DNA from: Amia ocellicauda
Taxonomy: Eukaryota > Chordata > Actinopteri > Amiiformes > Amiidae
Assembly: GCF_036373705.1 (NCBI RefSeq)
Contig: NC_089866.1
Location: 6,870,001 to 6,934,000 of the forward strand
DNA length: 64,000 nucleotides
Direction: 5' to 3'
Shown here: piece by piece, positions 45,213 through 58,530 of the stretch
Layout: each line of letters begins with the position of its first letter
Numbering within the stretch: the stretch's first letter is position 1
The notes under the pieces: generated by a model
Database searches by the model: none
The model's input: only the letters and a program-made list of their open reading frames with translations
Told to the model about the DNA's origin: nothing
Position numbers and translations under genes: made by a program

Positions 45213-48118
45213 TAAATCAGAATGTGAAGTTGTACAAAATTGAAAAACGTACAAATTGAAACATCCTTAAGGAGTTATGGGGCCGGAAGTAATTAGATGC
45301 ATAGAATATTCCATCCCAATATTTAAGCAGACACAAGAGATCTTGTACAAACCACTTAATTGAACAGGTAAATGGATGACTTATTGTTATTGTTTGGCAT
45401 CCAGGTCATTCCTGCCTGTCTCCAGGTGTGATGATCCATGTCCTGCACATATCCTCCTCTTTGTCACTGGACATACGGTTCAAACAGCCATAGAAATAGT
45501 CCCAGAAGAATGCCTTTCACAGTGGTGTTTAATTAGAGTATTCACACTCACTGGAGTCTCTCTTCTTTGCTGCTTTCTTCAAATGTTAGGCCTGAAGGCA
45601 GTGTGTTCATTTATAAAAGAGAAGTGTACAGTTCTTATTAGCATAAGGCCCCCTGGTGCCCACATACTTTTTATGATGGCAGAAGGTCAAAAATGTTGCT
45701 TGTATTCTCTGTGGTTTTATTTTATTTTTACATCTCTTTGAACCTGGATATTTTGCTGTATATGCCTAGGGCTGAACAAAAACTGGCTTAACTTGATTCT
45801 ACAACAGTAGCACACGATACTGCACCCTCTTTGCGTTTGTTTGCTTATGGAAATGTTGTCCCCCTGAAGCTACTCATGTTATTGGGTGTAAGTGTGTGTG
45901 TGTGTGTGGAGGAGGACAATGTCAGTTCCTTTGCATAATCATTTTCTCTTGTTGATTACAAATTAGGGCAGTGTTTCTAAACAAAAATATAAATACAAGT
46001 GTTGTTTGTAAGCAGGGTTGCTTGTAGCAGTGGTGTAAATGTCACACTTAATGGGGCCTGTGAGAAGAAAAGATAATGTGCTTAAAAGTAAAACTGAAAG
46101 CAGCCAAGCGTCTGAAAGTTCAAATGATTGGAGTTCAAAGTTTCAGTGTGATGTAGACCTGGGAGTGCTTTCTAGAGAGTGCAAGATTTGTCGGAGAGTT
46201 CACAGAAAAGAGGAATATGTGTGAGCAAATGGAAAATGGAGATCATTTATTATTTTTGTCTAGTGGAGAAATATCAGCTTCCAATAGACAGCACAGAAAA
46301 AGGCTTATCTACTCTTAGTTTCAGGTTTCAGAAGATAAAGGCATTATGTTGCATTCTGACCACAGTTTGCCCAGATTTTCGGGACCAGAATGGCATGTGT
46401 ACAAACGGTAAACTGAATAATGTCAGGAGTCATCTGCTTGGGACCTCTCCTGTCCTCGGTTTCTGGAGGAGACTGCAGTGTGAGCTGTTCTGTGGGAGGA
46501 TGGAGAACATTGCTGTGGGTGAAGCATCTGCATGTTTTTTTGGAGTTGTTGCTTGGAAATGTTTCTGCTTGAACCTCAGTGACCGAGCACTTCAGCTGAG
46601 GCGTTTCACAACAGGGCATGTTTACAAGAAAGGAAATATATGTTCACATTATCGACCTCTCTGCATACATGGCTTAGTTTAAGGAGCTGTTAAACATAGC
46701 CAAGTTGAAAACTCTGTACCCTGTTTTTCAGGTATACTGTCTCCCTCTACCAGAGGACTGAATATAATAATTGCGTGATATTAGTTTAATATCACTTTTT
46801 AATCACCTTGTATATTTGCTACTCGGTTCTGTCTGTGAAGTGAGGAATAGGGCCTTGCCTGGGAAACTAGCTGTGTGCCTCCTTCAGGGACCAGTGCATA
46901 TCTTTATTGAAATAATTACGACTAGATCCTGCAACAGTAATAAGACTAACCACAGGAAATTACTATTAGTTTTCTCTCTGTGTGGCAGCTTGCAGTGTTG
47001 AAATTAAATTTAATATCGTGCCAGGCGAGTGGCTTGTATGAAGTCAGTGTTTATTAAAAAACAAAAAATATGATTACGGGCAGTCTTCAAACAGCCCAGA
47101 GAAAGAAAAATGTAACATAAATATTCAGTTTGAAGCTATTTCTATTGTTTTTTCAGTCCGAGCTACTGTGTCAGCTTTCCATTTGCAGCTTCTTTGGATG
47201 CCCTCTTTCAAGATGAATACTAACCTTTCAGGACAGGAAATATTTGGATGTTTCAGCCTGTTTTCTTTGAAGAACGGCAGGAAAGCTTTGTGTAGCAACT
47301 TTCCTCTGAATAAAAAGCACTGAATCAGCCATATCAGTTTTGTTTTCTGAATTTCTAGAACAGTGCTGGCATTTACCCCTAAACATGATTAAGCTTAATC
47401 TATATAATTTCACGAGGAACTCGCTTTATCATTGTTCATCACAATTCCCTTTCCCTTATAAATATTTAACCTGTTTAAAGGTCATGCACAATTTGTCTGC
47501 AGTATGTTACATCCAATGAAGGAGAACAAATTATCTCTTTATGAGCCGCTGACAGGACCAGTGTAAGGGTCTGCTTCCTTATTCATGGTTCAAGGCATTA
47601 CACAACATCCCTGACATTGGTGACCTTCATGTAGAACAAAAATATCTTACTGACCTTGAGTTTTGATGTAAATGGATTGTAACTGCAGTGCCTTAATTAT
47701 TTCTCTAGGTGGATTTGTGCTATCAGAAATCTGAGATCCATTCAAAGAGATTTTTAATTCCAAGTTTCTGGTCTTGCTAATCTGAGTCCCAGAGGCATTG
47801 AAGTGTGAATGCAGAGTGTATTGATGCAGTTGCTCAGCTGGTGAGGTATCAATAATAGAAATGGGGGGGACCCGGCTGAGCTTTGAACCTGAAGCCTGGG
47901 TCTTTGAACTTCTTTCCTCCCTGGATGCAGCTACCTTTTATACAGGCCTAACGTGCTCCATGTAATCTGTTAATTGTATTACACATGGAGTTCCCATTGA
48001 AATGGAAATGTTCATTGATGACAACCTCTTGCAGCTAAGTGACAGCAGTTGCTTTGCATCAGAAAGGAGGGGTGTCATTTTTGTTCAGTAGGCTGACTAC
48101 ACCCGAGTTTCCTGGCAT

Positions 48119-48520
48119 CCTTTTACCTTGGCCATTTCTGATCCGGATCAAGCGCATCCGTAGCATTTGATCCTGGCTGTGTAAACGCTCGACTGACTCA
48201 AGTCCCAGCATGCACTGCGGCGGTGTTTGTTTTAGAGGCAGGTGGCAGATAAACACCTGCGCATCAGTGGAGCAGATAAGAGAACACCTCCCCACTTCCC
48301 TTATTATAATATTGTTAAAATGAACAGTACATGCTTGTTATTGTATATAAGCAAAAAATATATAATTTTTATTTTATTTCAAATGCTTCGGTTGTGAAAA
48401 ATATGCAAATGTTTTACTTGTTAGAATAATTAGTCTCAGTGCAGTGTAGCCACGACACCACTGATCCAGATCAAATGTACCGATGCATTTGATCCGGCTC
48501 AGAAATGGCAGTGTAAAAGC
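48119..48520. mobile_element. MITE-like element with about 58-bp inverted repeats
   Basis: The left arm (48119-48176) and the reverse complement of the right arm (48461-48520) share CTTTTAC, GCCATTTCTGA, CCGGATCAA, GCATC and CATTTGATC in the same order with small gaps. The arms lie about 285 bp apart. No ORF and no certain target duplication. Probably a non-autonomous hAT-like element, but only the inverted repeat is solid. Confidence 0.6.
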
Positions 48521-51500
48521 ACCTAGTGTTATTATCTTGAAGTACGCATTCTATCGTATCCCTGTTCGCCTCTGTGCTATGTGTTGATGAAATAGCTGGG
48601 AGGCTGGAGGAGTAAGGGCCATCTCACGAACAGTCGTCGGACCCCTGCTGGCAGAGTGATGGCTCCTGTTGGGAACCTCCAAAAGTAACAAGTACGTTAT
48701 ATTTCTAGGACAGGAACTGTCAGTTCTTGCACGTTGAGACATGCCTGACATGGCATCCGAGAGCTCGCTGGCTGGTCTAAGTGAGTGTGGCACTGCTAGT
48801 GCCTGCAAGGCTGACCACAAAGCTCCTGTCAACGAGTAAGAAGCCACAGTTGTTTGCATAGTAAAATGTAGTTTGTGAAGATGTGCTAAGTAAAGATGTC
48901 CCTGTAATTATGCTATTCTGTCTTTTTCTTTAATTTTCATGCTTGATAGCTGTTTTTCAAAGCTGTTCCTTGCATATTTGAACTTGTGTAGCTAATAACA
49001 CACCTGTGATATGAATGTTTAGCCTACATTTTCTTTCTGCCTGATTGATATAGTCAGTCTTGTAGAAGATGTGGGGATGGAGTTTGTGCTGTTTAATCTA
49101 AATAGCATACTTTAATTCTGTGTGTGTGTACAGTAAACAATATTACGTGTCCTGGATGGGCTGAATGACATAGATTAAAAGATTTTTACAGTCTTGACAT
49201 TTACCTTTCATAATGATTATGGGCAGAGAAGATTAACTATAAGCAAGAGGAGACTCTACCCCTACACAACAGTGCTTAAAGGATTTAAAGCATTTGCTTA
49301 GAGAAGGTCTTTTAAAAGTTTTCTCTCACTGTGCTTTGGCAGAAGGTAAATATGATAAAATCATAGCTCATTGTTGTAATTGGCCCTTATTTCCTGAATT
49401 AAACGGTTGTTGTAATGCCCTCTGCGTTCGTTAGCATTAGAGCACTCTACACAGCTGTGAAAAACACATCAAACATTACAAGAAGGGGAATCCTGTCGGT
49501 GCAGATTTGAATACCAAATCCGTTTTATGCGGAAAGCTTGATACAGTTCATATGTGGTCTACCATAATAAGACCTAGCATTTGAATTTTTTTAATTAAAT
49601 CTATCTCCCATCTTGATTTTTTTTTTCTTCTCTCCTTACTCTCTCTCTCTCTCTCTCTGGTCTTGGAACAGTACTGGTCCACTTTTAGACAACATAGACG
49701 TCCTATGTTTTGTGCATAAGCCTTGCTAGGCAGAAAAGCTGATTGAAAACTGAAATGCAGTTCAAGGACAGACAGCCAGTCAAGGGGAGTTTTTGTTTTC
49801 TTCTTTCTGAATTCAGTGGCGGAATATTTTGATGGCACGATATGTTCACTGGAGAGTCCCCAGCAGCCGTGATTAATGTTTCAGGTTGCCAGTGTGGTAT
49901 AAGACTGGGTGTAATTGGAGATTTATTGCACGACTCGGGGGGGGGTGTACTACAGTCTCTGAAGATAAGGGCCCCTGTGCGGAGGAAGAAGAAACAATCT
50001 GCACTTTAGTGTCTGAACCAGACAGACGTGGAACCACAAAGGCACTGGACGTGATATATGTAGTATGCTTTTTAATCTGCTTTTGAAGGTTGTATATTTC
50101 AAACAAGGGACAATGTGCATTCTTACCCAGTCATTGCTATTTTTCAATCACCATTTATTTTTTCCTGAGTGACCAGAGTTCGATGCTGCAGTGAATGATG
50201 TTTGTTAGATTATGTTCAGCTTGCATCAGTATTTATTACCTGAATGACCGTGTGTTTTACCAGGAGTGACATCACAGCCCTTTTCCAGTATTCCTTTCGC
50301 TGCTCTCTCATCATCCACATGAAAGATCAATCTTTTTCTTAATTAATTTCTTAAATAACAAGGTGTTATTTGCATATTCAACCTGCAACCTGTCAAAATC
50401 TTGATTAGCTCATAAAAATAGAATTGTAATTTGTGTTTTTTTTGGTCTCCCACTATATTAAAAGCTGAGTTGTGTCCTAGTTGTGATCATCTGAAATCAT
50501 TTGATAAGTATGCCCTTAACTAAAGTGTTGAGAGAGAAAAAATAATAATAATAATGCAAGAGTGATCTACGTTTTTTTTGGTAATAAAATACTTTTGCTA
50601 ATGGCCACTTACCTTACCTTTTGGAAGAAGAAAAGGTTTCTGAGTTTTTCTTGGCTAAAAGCTCACTTTACTTCCAAACTGCAAGTTATTTAAAAGAACA
50701 GGTGCAGAATGCATTAAAAGGCATTAGGCCGACATGTTATCTGCAGAGACTCCAGATATTGTCGAAGAACTGCACAGAAACATTGCAACCCAGGATGGAA
50801 ACAATGAGCACTAATTAAATCTTACAGGAACCCACACACTGCCTGTAATTAACTGTTATTATATTGATAATGGAGCACTGAAGCTTTTCAGTAGTGTTGT
50901 ACAAATCCTCTTGCATTAAAGTATGACATGGTGATGGCTTATGTTAAACAACTGGTTCATTGTGCTATTTGCTATTGTAGATCAGAGCTACCACACTGTT
51001 CACTCTGAGGCTATTTTTAATATGTGCTTTAAAACAAAGACCGTTGCATATTTTCTGTTAATATATCTGGCAAACTAGCCTTCAGATGGTTTTGGTCAAC
51101 TATTGTCTTGGATGTATTGCTGATTTAGAATGGATGGAGCTGTTAGTGAGAGACTAAAGCATAGGACTGAGGTAGTTTCGACCAGCCTGAAGGTTCACGG
51201 CACCTTTGAAAACTGCTATCAGTGTGGGAGTTTCCATTCAAGAGTAAGCAGTGCTTACACAGAATCGCTTGAGTACACTTCACTGAGGCCAGGAGTGGGG
51301 GAAAATGGAAAAACAAGAATTGGGTCAAGTCAAATTAAAACTGAAGCAATAATGTTAACGCAGAATTACACTAGATTCTGCTTGACCAAAGATAGGGTAC
51401 TGATTATAATGGAGAGCAAACATTGATGGCGTACCAGATGGATATATTTGTACTCCGGCACCTCAGTGCCCTGCCGTTGGGTTTGTTTTAATCTTTACTG

Positions 51501-54500
51501 CAGAAAAACAGGAAGGGAGTTCCGTAGGCTTCCTGCTACAGGCTTAAAGCACTTACGTGCATGGTAATGGGGTTTCCTTTCTCCTAAGTCAATGTCACCA
51601 CAGAAACATTCCTGTTCTCTACAGGAAAGGACAGGGCAATCAATTCAACCAGACACCACACAAGATAATGCCTCCATTTCAAACCAAGACTTTGTAAAGC
51701 ACAATCCAAGGAATACAATATTAATTTATTCCTCAACTCTCAACCCAGAGTGGCTTTACCCAGTATAACCTTTAACAGCAACTGAGACTATAGCTTGGAT
51801 TGGATATTGGAGTTGAATTATAATGATAACATAATTAAATTGTATGGCAATACAGTTCTACAAAGTGTATATATTTTTCATCTTGAATACTTTAAGTAGA
51901 AATTCACACCTGGATTCTCTGCCTAACCTCTATCGTGGGATAAACTGCCGTGTAGCAAAACATGATCTTAGTATTATGATTATATTCTAATTGATTCTTA
52001 CTTAGTGAGTTAAATTGGTCAATGTTTTTCCCTCTGTAATAAGTCCCAACCTTTATAGAAGATTGCACTGAACGTGTTCCCGAATGACCCTGTTGTTTTA
52101 GCTGTGTGTATTTTGAGCTGCAGTGCTTGAACTGTGGTTTGAAGGTGACAGGCTTTGGAAAATCCCATCCCCCAAAGCCTGCTGAACTCGCCCTGTAGGG
52201 AAAACTGCTGGGTGGGGACGTCTACAACGGGACCTGGGACCTGACTGGACATGATATCTTGCCAGTACAATTTTAGTTAAAATGTTTGCTTGCAGAGAGC
52301 TTGAAGACCTGAGATCAAGATGCTTATATAAAGTAAGTAAGGCATCTGTGAAAGTCCGGGTGACTCAAAATGCTCATTACTTGTTGAAAAGGGCACCCTT
52401 TAAATTCTGTCACCACATCCGGCCTAGTTCTGAGGCCTGTGGATTAGCTTTTTACATGTAATAAACCTCTAACCCATCTCTCGTTACAAAAACGTATATT
52501 AAGAGAGTCCTTCGAAAGATAATGAGATTGAAGAAAAAACGTATATTAAAAATAAATAAAGGCCATTCACACATAGTATTTATATTTTCATATTATTATT
52601 ATTTCCATTTCATATTCAGTTATCTAGTAGTCATGTCCTGGTCAGAAAAGCATTACACTTCACTTCCTGCTGGCCTCCAGTTCATATGACGAATGTTCCA
52701 GAGAGCTGAAGGAATCATTGTTCTCCGGCTCCATCTTCCCGAGCCTTTGTCACTGAGCTCTCGCAATCAATAAAGAAGAGCAATCCTGGTTCTCGGGCCT
52801 TTGAAGTACTGTACAACGTGTTCTCTTTTACTCTGGAAAAGATGAGTTACAGGGTGATCATGTTGCCAATGGTTGTGCTAACCCTATTTTGTGGGACACA
52901 CTGTTTTTTCCTCTTGATTTTTTTAAATGTAATTCCCTACCTCCCTCTTCCTTTTAAAAAAAAAAGTTTGCATTGATCTTTTTAGAACTCTGATTCTTTC
53001 TTCATTCACCATTGTTGAGCTTAACAACCATGGTCAAGCACAAATCGATAGCTCCAAGCTGACACTAACATAGTGGTTCTTTTTTTCATTCAGTTTTTTT
53101 ATTGAATACAAAAACAGGAATGAGACTTAAAGCCTTGAAGCACAATAACTTTTGGTAGTAATCCCCACTGGCAGATTATAGTAATTTCTCTCTGAAAATC
53201 GCCTCATTAAGATGTTACCGAACGATTAGATCCATTAATAAAAGCCAGGTCTAATTACAGTTAATTGAATTTGCTAAAGAAATTAGCCTTTGCCTTACTG
53301 GAATTGTAGTTGGAGGCTTGGGAATAACTGCAGGCATTGACAAATGTTTTTAAAATGTCATAATTGTGGTGAATTAATATACTGATTTAAATATTACTAA
53401 TAGATATTTACAGTCTATTTTCTGCAACTACTGCTACATTATTGTGCAAATCAGGACGTGGGAAACTAGAAGTCTGCTTCCCCCCCCCTCTTGTATTTTT
53501 GTAATCAAGGTTAAAGTTGAATAGCCATTAATGTTATATAACCATATTTAAATAGTTTCTAAGAAGCTTTAGAATGGGTTATTAATAATAATTTACAGTT
53601 CCTATGTGAAATAATAAATACAAAAGACAAAAACAGAGTAGATTTCCACCGCACAGGCAAAATGTTCCAGGCTGTGATTTGTTGAGTGTTTTTCGACAGT
53701 CAGCAGTGCCTTACACATGTGACGACAATGGATTTTGCTGTGGTTCAGTCTTCACTTGGGAATGTCCTTCGTCAGCAGTTGTGGTTTTTGCTTGTGGAGC
53801 CCCTGTTCAATCAGAGAACCGGTGTGAATTGTACCACAGCATGTTTAGGTGTCTGCCTGCAAAATCCAATTAAATTGTACTGAAGTATTATATTTCAACT
53901 TCCTGGCATTGGAATGACTCACCGGACGACGAGGGCTAATTTAAAACAATCCCTTTTCACGTCTCAGTATTCCAGTCTAGTTAAAATGGACTTGCTGTGA
54001 TTTTTACTGCACACTGGATTGTCTGCTGTCATCTTGGTGTGCTGCTGCTGTTTTGTGTGTTGTGCTATGGGATACTGGTGCATTGCAGCAAAAGCAGAAT
54101 GAACTGTGCAAGCGCAGTAGCCTACATTAAAATCTCATTTGTGCTCGGTGACCTCTTAAATGTCTCTCTTTTCGACAGGATTTATTTTTTTACTTCTTAT
54201 TGTACATGTATTTTGTTATCTATTAATTTTTCTTAAAATATTTTCTCAAATTTTGAGAGATTGTGCTTGTATGTGAAAGACTGCGAATGGGGGAATCACA
54301 TGCTGTTGTTTTCAACATGCAACGCCTCTGCCACTCACTCTCCTGTCATGTTTTTGGCTGTAAAACCGAGTGTTGTCCCCCAATCAATGGTTGTCCTCAT
54401 CAAAGATGGTTGTAGGGCTTGGTGAGCCAAGAAAATCCAGGCTGCTTGCCAAATTATAAACATTACAGGTGTTTACAGCGTGTTAAACCTGTGCTCTCGG

Positions 54501-55212
54501 TGCTTGACCTTTTGAGAGAAAGCTACTATACTGGAACGCTTTCAACACGCATCGCCGCTATACTGTAACCATTCCCAGAAACTGTCACTTACTTGGAGTT
54601 TTTTTACGTTTCTTTAATTAAGCATTGTAGGTAAGAAGAATGTGGATTGATAGAGCAGTAAAAAATAACATGGGTGTTCAGTCAATAAATGTGGGGAAAA
54701 CAACAACAAATTAATAAATAGTTGCTGGATGGTGACATTAGTGAGAAACGGCAGTGTGAAACATCAGTGCAATTCAAGCTACAAAATAATTTAATGTTTT
54801 TTTTTTTCTGGGTGGGCACCATGAATATTGAATGGATGCTTTGTTAGAAAACACTCCTCTGTGGAGGAGCAGCCAAAGATTTTCACCACCTTCACTTCTC
54901 AATGCAGGCCTCTGCTGCTGACAGAGGGCTCTGAAGGGACAGCGAGTTACTGAGATGAAGTGCACTTGTGAAGGCCTGCGTTTCCATAATGCGGTCCAGA
55001 CGCTATTATTGCAAAGCCCACTGGGCAATGGACTGAGAGCCGTCACAACGCAGACTGAATGCAATGATCTAGCGATTAAATGATTTGTTTGTGTTATCAG
55101 GAACACAGGCTGTGTGGAAGGGAAAGGGAAATTGTTGCCAGGTTTTGCAGTGTGAGAACGAAGGGAAACGGGCAGTCCTGATATACTGACAGGGTCCATT
55201 TTATTTTCCCAG

Positions 55213-55262
55213 GTGACTTCTTGTCTCGGTGTCAGCGGCTCAAACAGGAGAGCAGGTCACAG
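55213..55262 (+). other. Possible 50-nt untranslated exon of CARHSP1
   Basis: A strong acceptor (TTATTTTCCCAG, ending 55212) and a consensus donor (CACAG|gtacgt) bracket 50 nt with no ATG. It lies on the plus strand between the presumed first exon and the first coding exon. It could be an alternative 5'UTR exon or chance. Confidence 0.3.
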
Positions 55263-58200
55263 GTACGTGCGCCATCTCGCCTAAAGTGCCAGATATTTAG
55301 TGGTATGTCTTCAGCGTTAGTTGTTGGTAAAACTAAATTGTACTAACACCAATATGGTAACCATTATTTAATTCTGTTATAATGGACAGTATTTATGTAA
55401 GACAATGAATCCTTCTGGGTTAAGGAAGGTTTAAAAATATTTAGCCCTATAACTTGTCTGTGTACAGGACCTGTTCCTTTATGTATCTTTTTTATTTTTA
55501 TCATTTCAATTTCAGAGATTTAACTCATTAACATTCTTTCAAGTAGTTTTTTCAAAGGTTATCCACTTTCACTTACCAAGATATCAATTGTGATATAAAC
55601 TAACCACAGCAAGTTTCTTTCTCTGTATAGACCATAGAAAGCAATTACTAATCTTTCCAAACCCAGCACCCCGTCTATGGTGCAAACTGCAAACTAGAGA
55701 CAATGTCGCTAGAACTATCAATGCTCTGGATTGGATGATGATTTTATTTCATATAGAGGCACAATTAGCCATCTGAAAGGGAACTGATGTAATTACAAAT
55801 GGTCTCCAGATGCCAATGAGCCTAGATAGAATAGTTTGCGTTTATTTTTTAATGTGTTTTATGTTCCTTCAATTAGTATTTGTTCTCTTTCTGCTCACAC
55901 TAACGACCGAATTGCCAGCAACTGATTGAAATAATGTCTTCACTCATGAACAAGCGTGTGCGTATTGCAGTACAGAAGCATCAAAAGATGCAAATATCCA
56001 TAGAAAGGGCCTCATTTATGTCTTTGAAATGGGACAAGAGCACGGCAGTAATTGGTTCAGTGACTTGGGAGGTTTGTTGGTCATGCTACACTAAACTGAA
56101 GAAAACTGGGGTGGGGTGCTCTCCTGCTTTTATTATTTGATTCACGCTTCGCAGGGCAGTAATTGAAGGGAACAGTGTAATCCCATTGTAGCTGGGGACC
56201 GGTAGTTACTCCCGTTGCCTTCAGTGGCACGTTTACTGATATCATAATTGGTTGCTGTGGGAAAGGACTCCAAGGAAGCTTTAGAGACTTAGGTAGGCAA
56301 ACTCAGTTCTTAAATATAGAGTGTATCGAGGTCAGACCATCATTGAGGTAAAATGCTATGAGCAAGGCACCGCATGCCAGTGTCACAGATGGAAAAGCAG
56401 TAGAAGCGATTCCCCCGGTGGTGGTTTTGAGGTTCTTCTTGTACAGCCTGTTGCAGGTTTGGGGTCAATCACACAATTTCAGATCCAGTTCTCTCTTTAT
56501 TCCAAGTCCAGTTATTTTTGCCATTGACATAATAGGCTCTGCTGGAATTGGAATTTCATTGAAAAAGGATTTGCAAACGGAAAGGGAATGGAAAATCTGG
56601 AACTGGAACTACCTATGGGAGAAAAGGGTTTTCCAAACATTCACAAGGCTCCTGATAGACTATACCAAGGCTCTGTTTGGACTGTTACACTTCAAGCTTG
56701 GACTTGCTTTTTAGATCATCAATTGAGAGGTTTCTGTGGAATCTGACACATTGTCACAGTCACAACTGTCACTGAATAAAAATAACAATAGTCACTGTGA
56801 AATAGGAAACATAAATGGGTATGTATATATATTTATATCTATATAGGGTTTGTGGCACAGCTTGTTTTCCTGCTGCACATTTAAGGGAGTAACTAACTGC
56901 CGTAAAACAGGGGAGAATTGTGCGCCATTCCAGGAAATTAAATCTCTTGGGAGCTATGTAATAAAGGCCATTTATCAAGGAGAATCGGTTCGAGAGAAAT
57001 TACATTACACATCTCACTGTGTCAGCAGCACTGTACAATTGTAAATACATCATCTGATGCTAAAAGTATAAACACGATGGCTATAAAAATGTGCTTTTTT
57101 TTTACACACTACTATTTAAAATACAAAAATTCAAACATGCTGATTGAGAACACGAGTGTAGTATCGTGCAGAAAAAGCTCATGGATGTATGGTATATAAC
57201 CAAGAGTTTGTAGGCATGAAGTGAAGAGATCATAGTGCAGAAAAGCAAACGCAGAGATAGAGAGAGGAGTAGGAAAGAACAATACAGATTTGGGCTCTGA
57301 ATGGGGACTGATATGGAAAGAGTGAGGTTATGTTCTTATCTTTAAAACCTCCCGGATAACCTCTCTGTGACTGACTGGTATTCGCTGCTGTAGAAATAGT
57401 CTGTGCCCCCTTTTTTCTTCTTCTGTAGTGCAGTGCTGTGTTGTGTATGTGTGTGTTGATAATGCCAGGCTTTTTAGATGAGCCTTCCCAGCAGCGAAGG
57501 AGCCCATTAGAAGTGTTGCAGGCTCCAGAGGGTCGTTTGATCCCCAGTGGTTGACTGCTGTGGCTGGGCGGGGGGGCGGCTCTCCCTTCTCTACAGCCCC
57601 ACAGCTGGGGCACAGTGAGCGGTCACAGGGCTAATCATTGAGCTGTAAATGGTTGTCTACAGGGAACCAGACACTAGGACTTGAAGGTAATTGGGCTGAA
57701 AGGAGGATTTTGTGAGTGTTATTTGATTACAAAGAAAAAATAAAATCCTGAGTCTGCCTTAAATTGGATACTGTGTAGCTTGTATCTGTTCAGAGTCTGG
57801 ACTAAGATCCTGTATCTGGATATTGTTGTTTTTATTTAAGGCCAAGGTGAATGTAGTCAGAAACATGTCCAGCCTGCTTTGACGTCCTACGGCTATTTTT
57901 GCGTATGGAGTTTTTTTTTTTACCCTTGGAAGTGGGAGAATTAAGATGACATCTGTGAATGAACACTGTGTGAACACAAGTGTGAGTTGTGCTGGCACCA
58001 CCGGGCATTCAAATCCAGTCCGAGCGATCTGACAGCGGCGCGGAGTATCTGCGAAGACCCAGGGATTCACGGCTTTCTCGCTGCCAGATTGTAGAAATAT
58101 GTTGGAGCGATATGTGTTCACGCGAGGTTGCTATTTTATTATTACAAGAACATCTCAACCGTGAAAATGAATTAAAACTGTGTAAGATTTCAGGAGCTTC

Positions 58201-58530
58201 TCAGTTTCATGATTTAAAAGTCCTCTCTAACATGGCGTGAAACTGATGTTTGTGTAAAACGTTTGTTTGAAGCAATGTTCATTATGTATAGTTTCTCTAG
58301 AATCCTGATGATAGAAAGTAATTGTTGAAAGTTGAAGTTAGGGTAATGTAAACAGTTTAATTTTTTTTTTTTTTAGGCCTCTACTTTGACCATTTAATCT
58401 AACAGGGATAAGGGTTGCAGAGTCCTGACCTTTTCTTTGCTCTTATTCCTCTTGGTGCCCTAACCTTCCTGTCGGTCTACAGGTCCCTGTCCCACAGAGT
58501 CTGGTTGGGAGTGAAAGAGAGGACGCCACC

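Larger units (their letters stand above)
42456..58482 (+). other. Presumed long 5' intron region of CARHSP1, no other gene recognised
   Basis: I scanned this 16-kb stretch on both strands and found no coding exon with paired splice sites. It contains two fold-back/MITE elements (45032-45212, 48119-48520), a GC-rich block at 43220-43330 and a possible untranslated exon at 55213-55262. The longest ORFs (for example 43788-44192 minus, 46179-46682 plus, 54774-55199 minus) show no domain and look like chance. Several homeobox-type TAATTA-rich stretches (for example 53225-53285) could be enhancers, unproven. Confidence 0.45.

Noticed and set aside
45376-45741. 121-codon plus-strand ORF with hydrophobic stretches
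   Set aside because: No family resemblance and no exon signals. Hydrophobicity is expected from T-rich sequence.
46179-46682. 167-codon plus-strand ORF
   Set aside because: Cysteine-rich and irregular, with no recognisable motif and no matching splice signals. Treated as chance in a long intron.
47954-48001. Short inverted repeat CTCCATGTAAT...ATTACACATGGAG considered as a structured RNA
   Set aside because: Arms are only about 11-13 bp with a bulge, there is no flanking evidence, and it is within the range expected by chance in 64 kb.
54774-55199. 141-codon minus-strand ORF
   Set aside because: Composition is low-information, with no domain and no splice sites. It overlaps intronic sequence of the presumed CARHSP1 transcript and looks like a chance frame.
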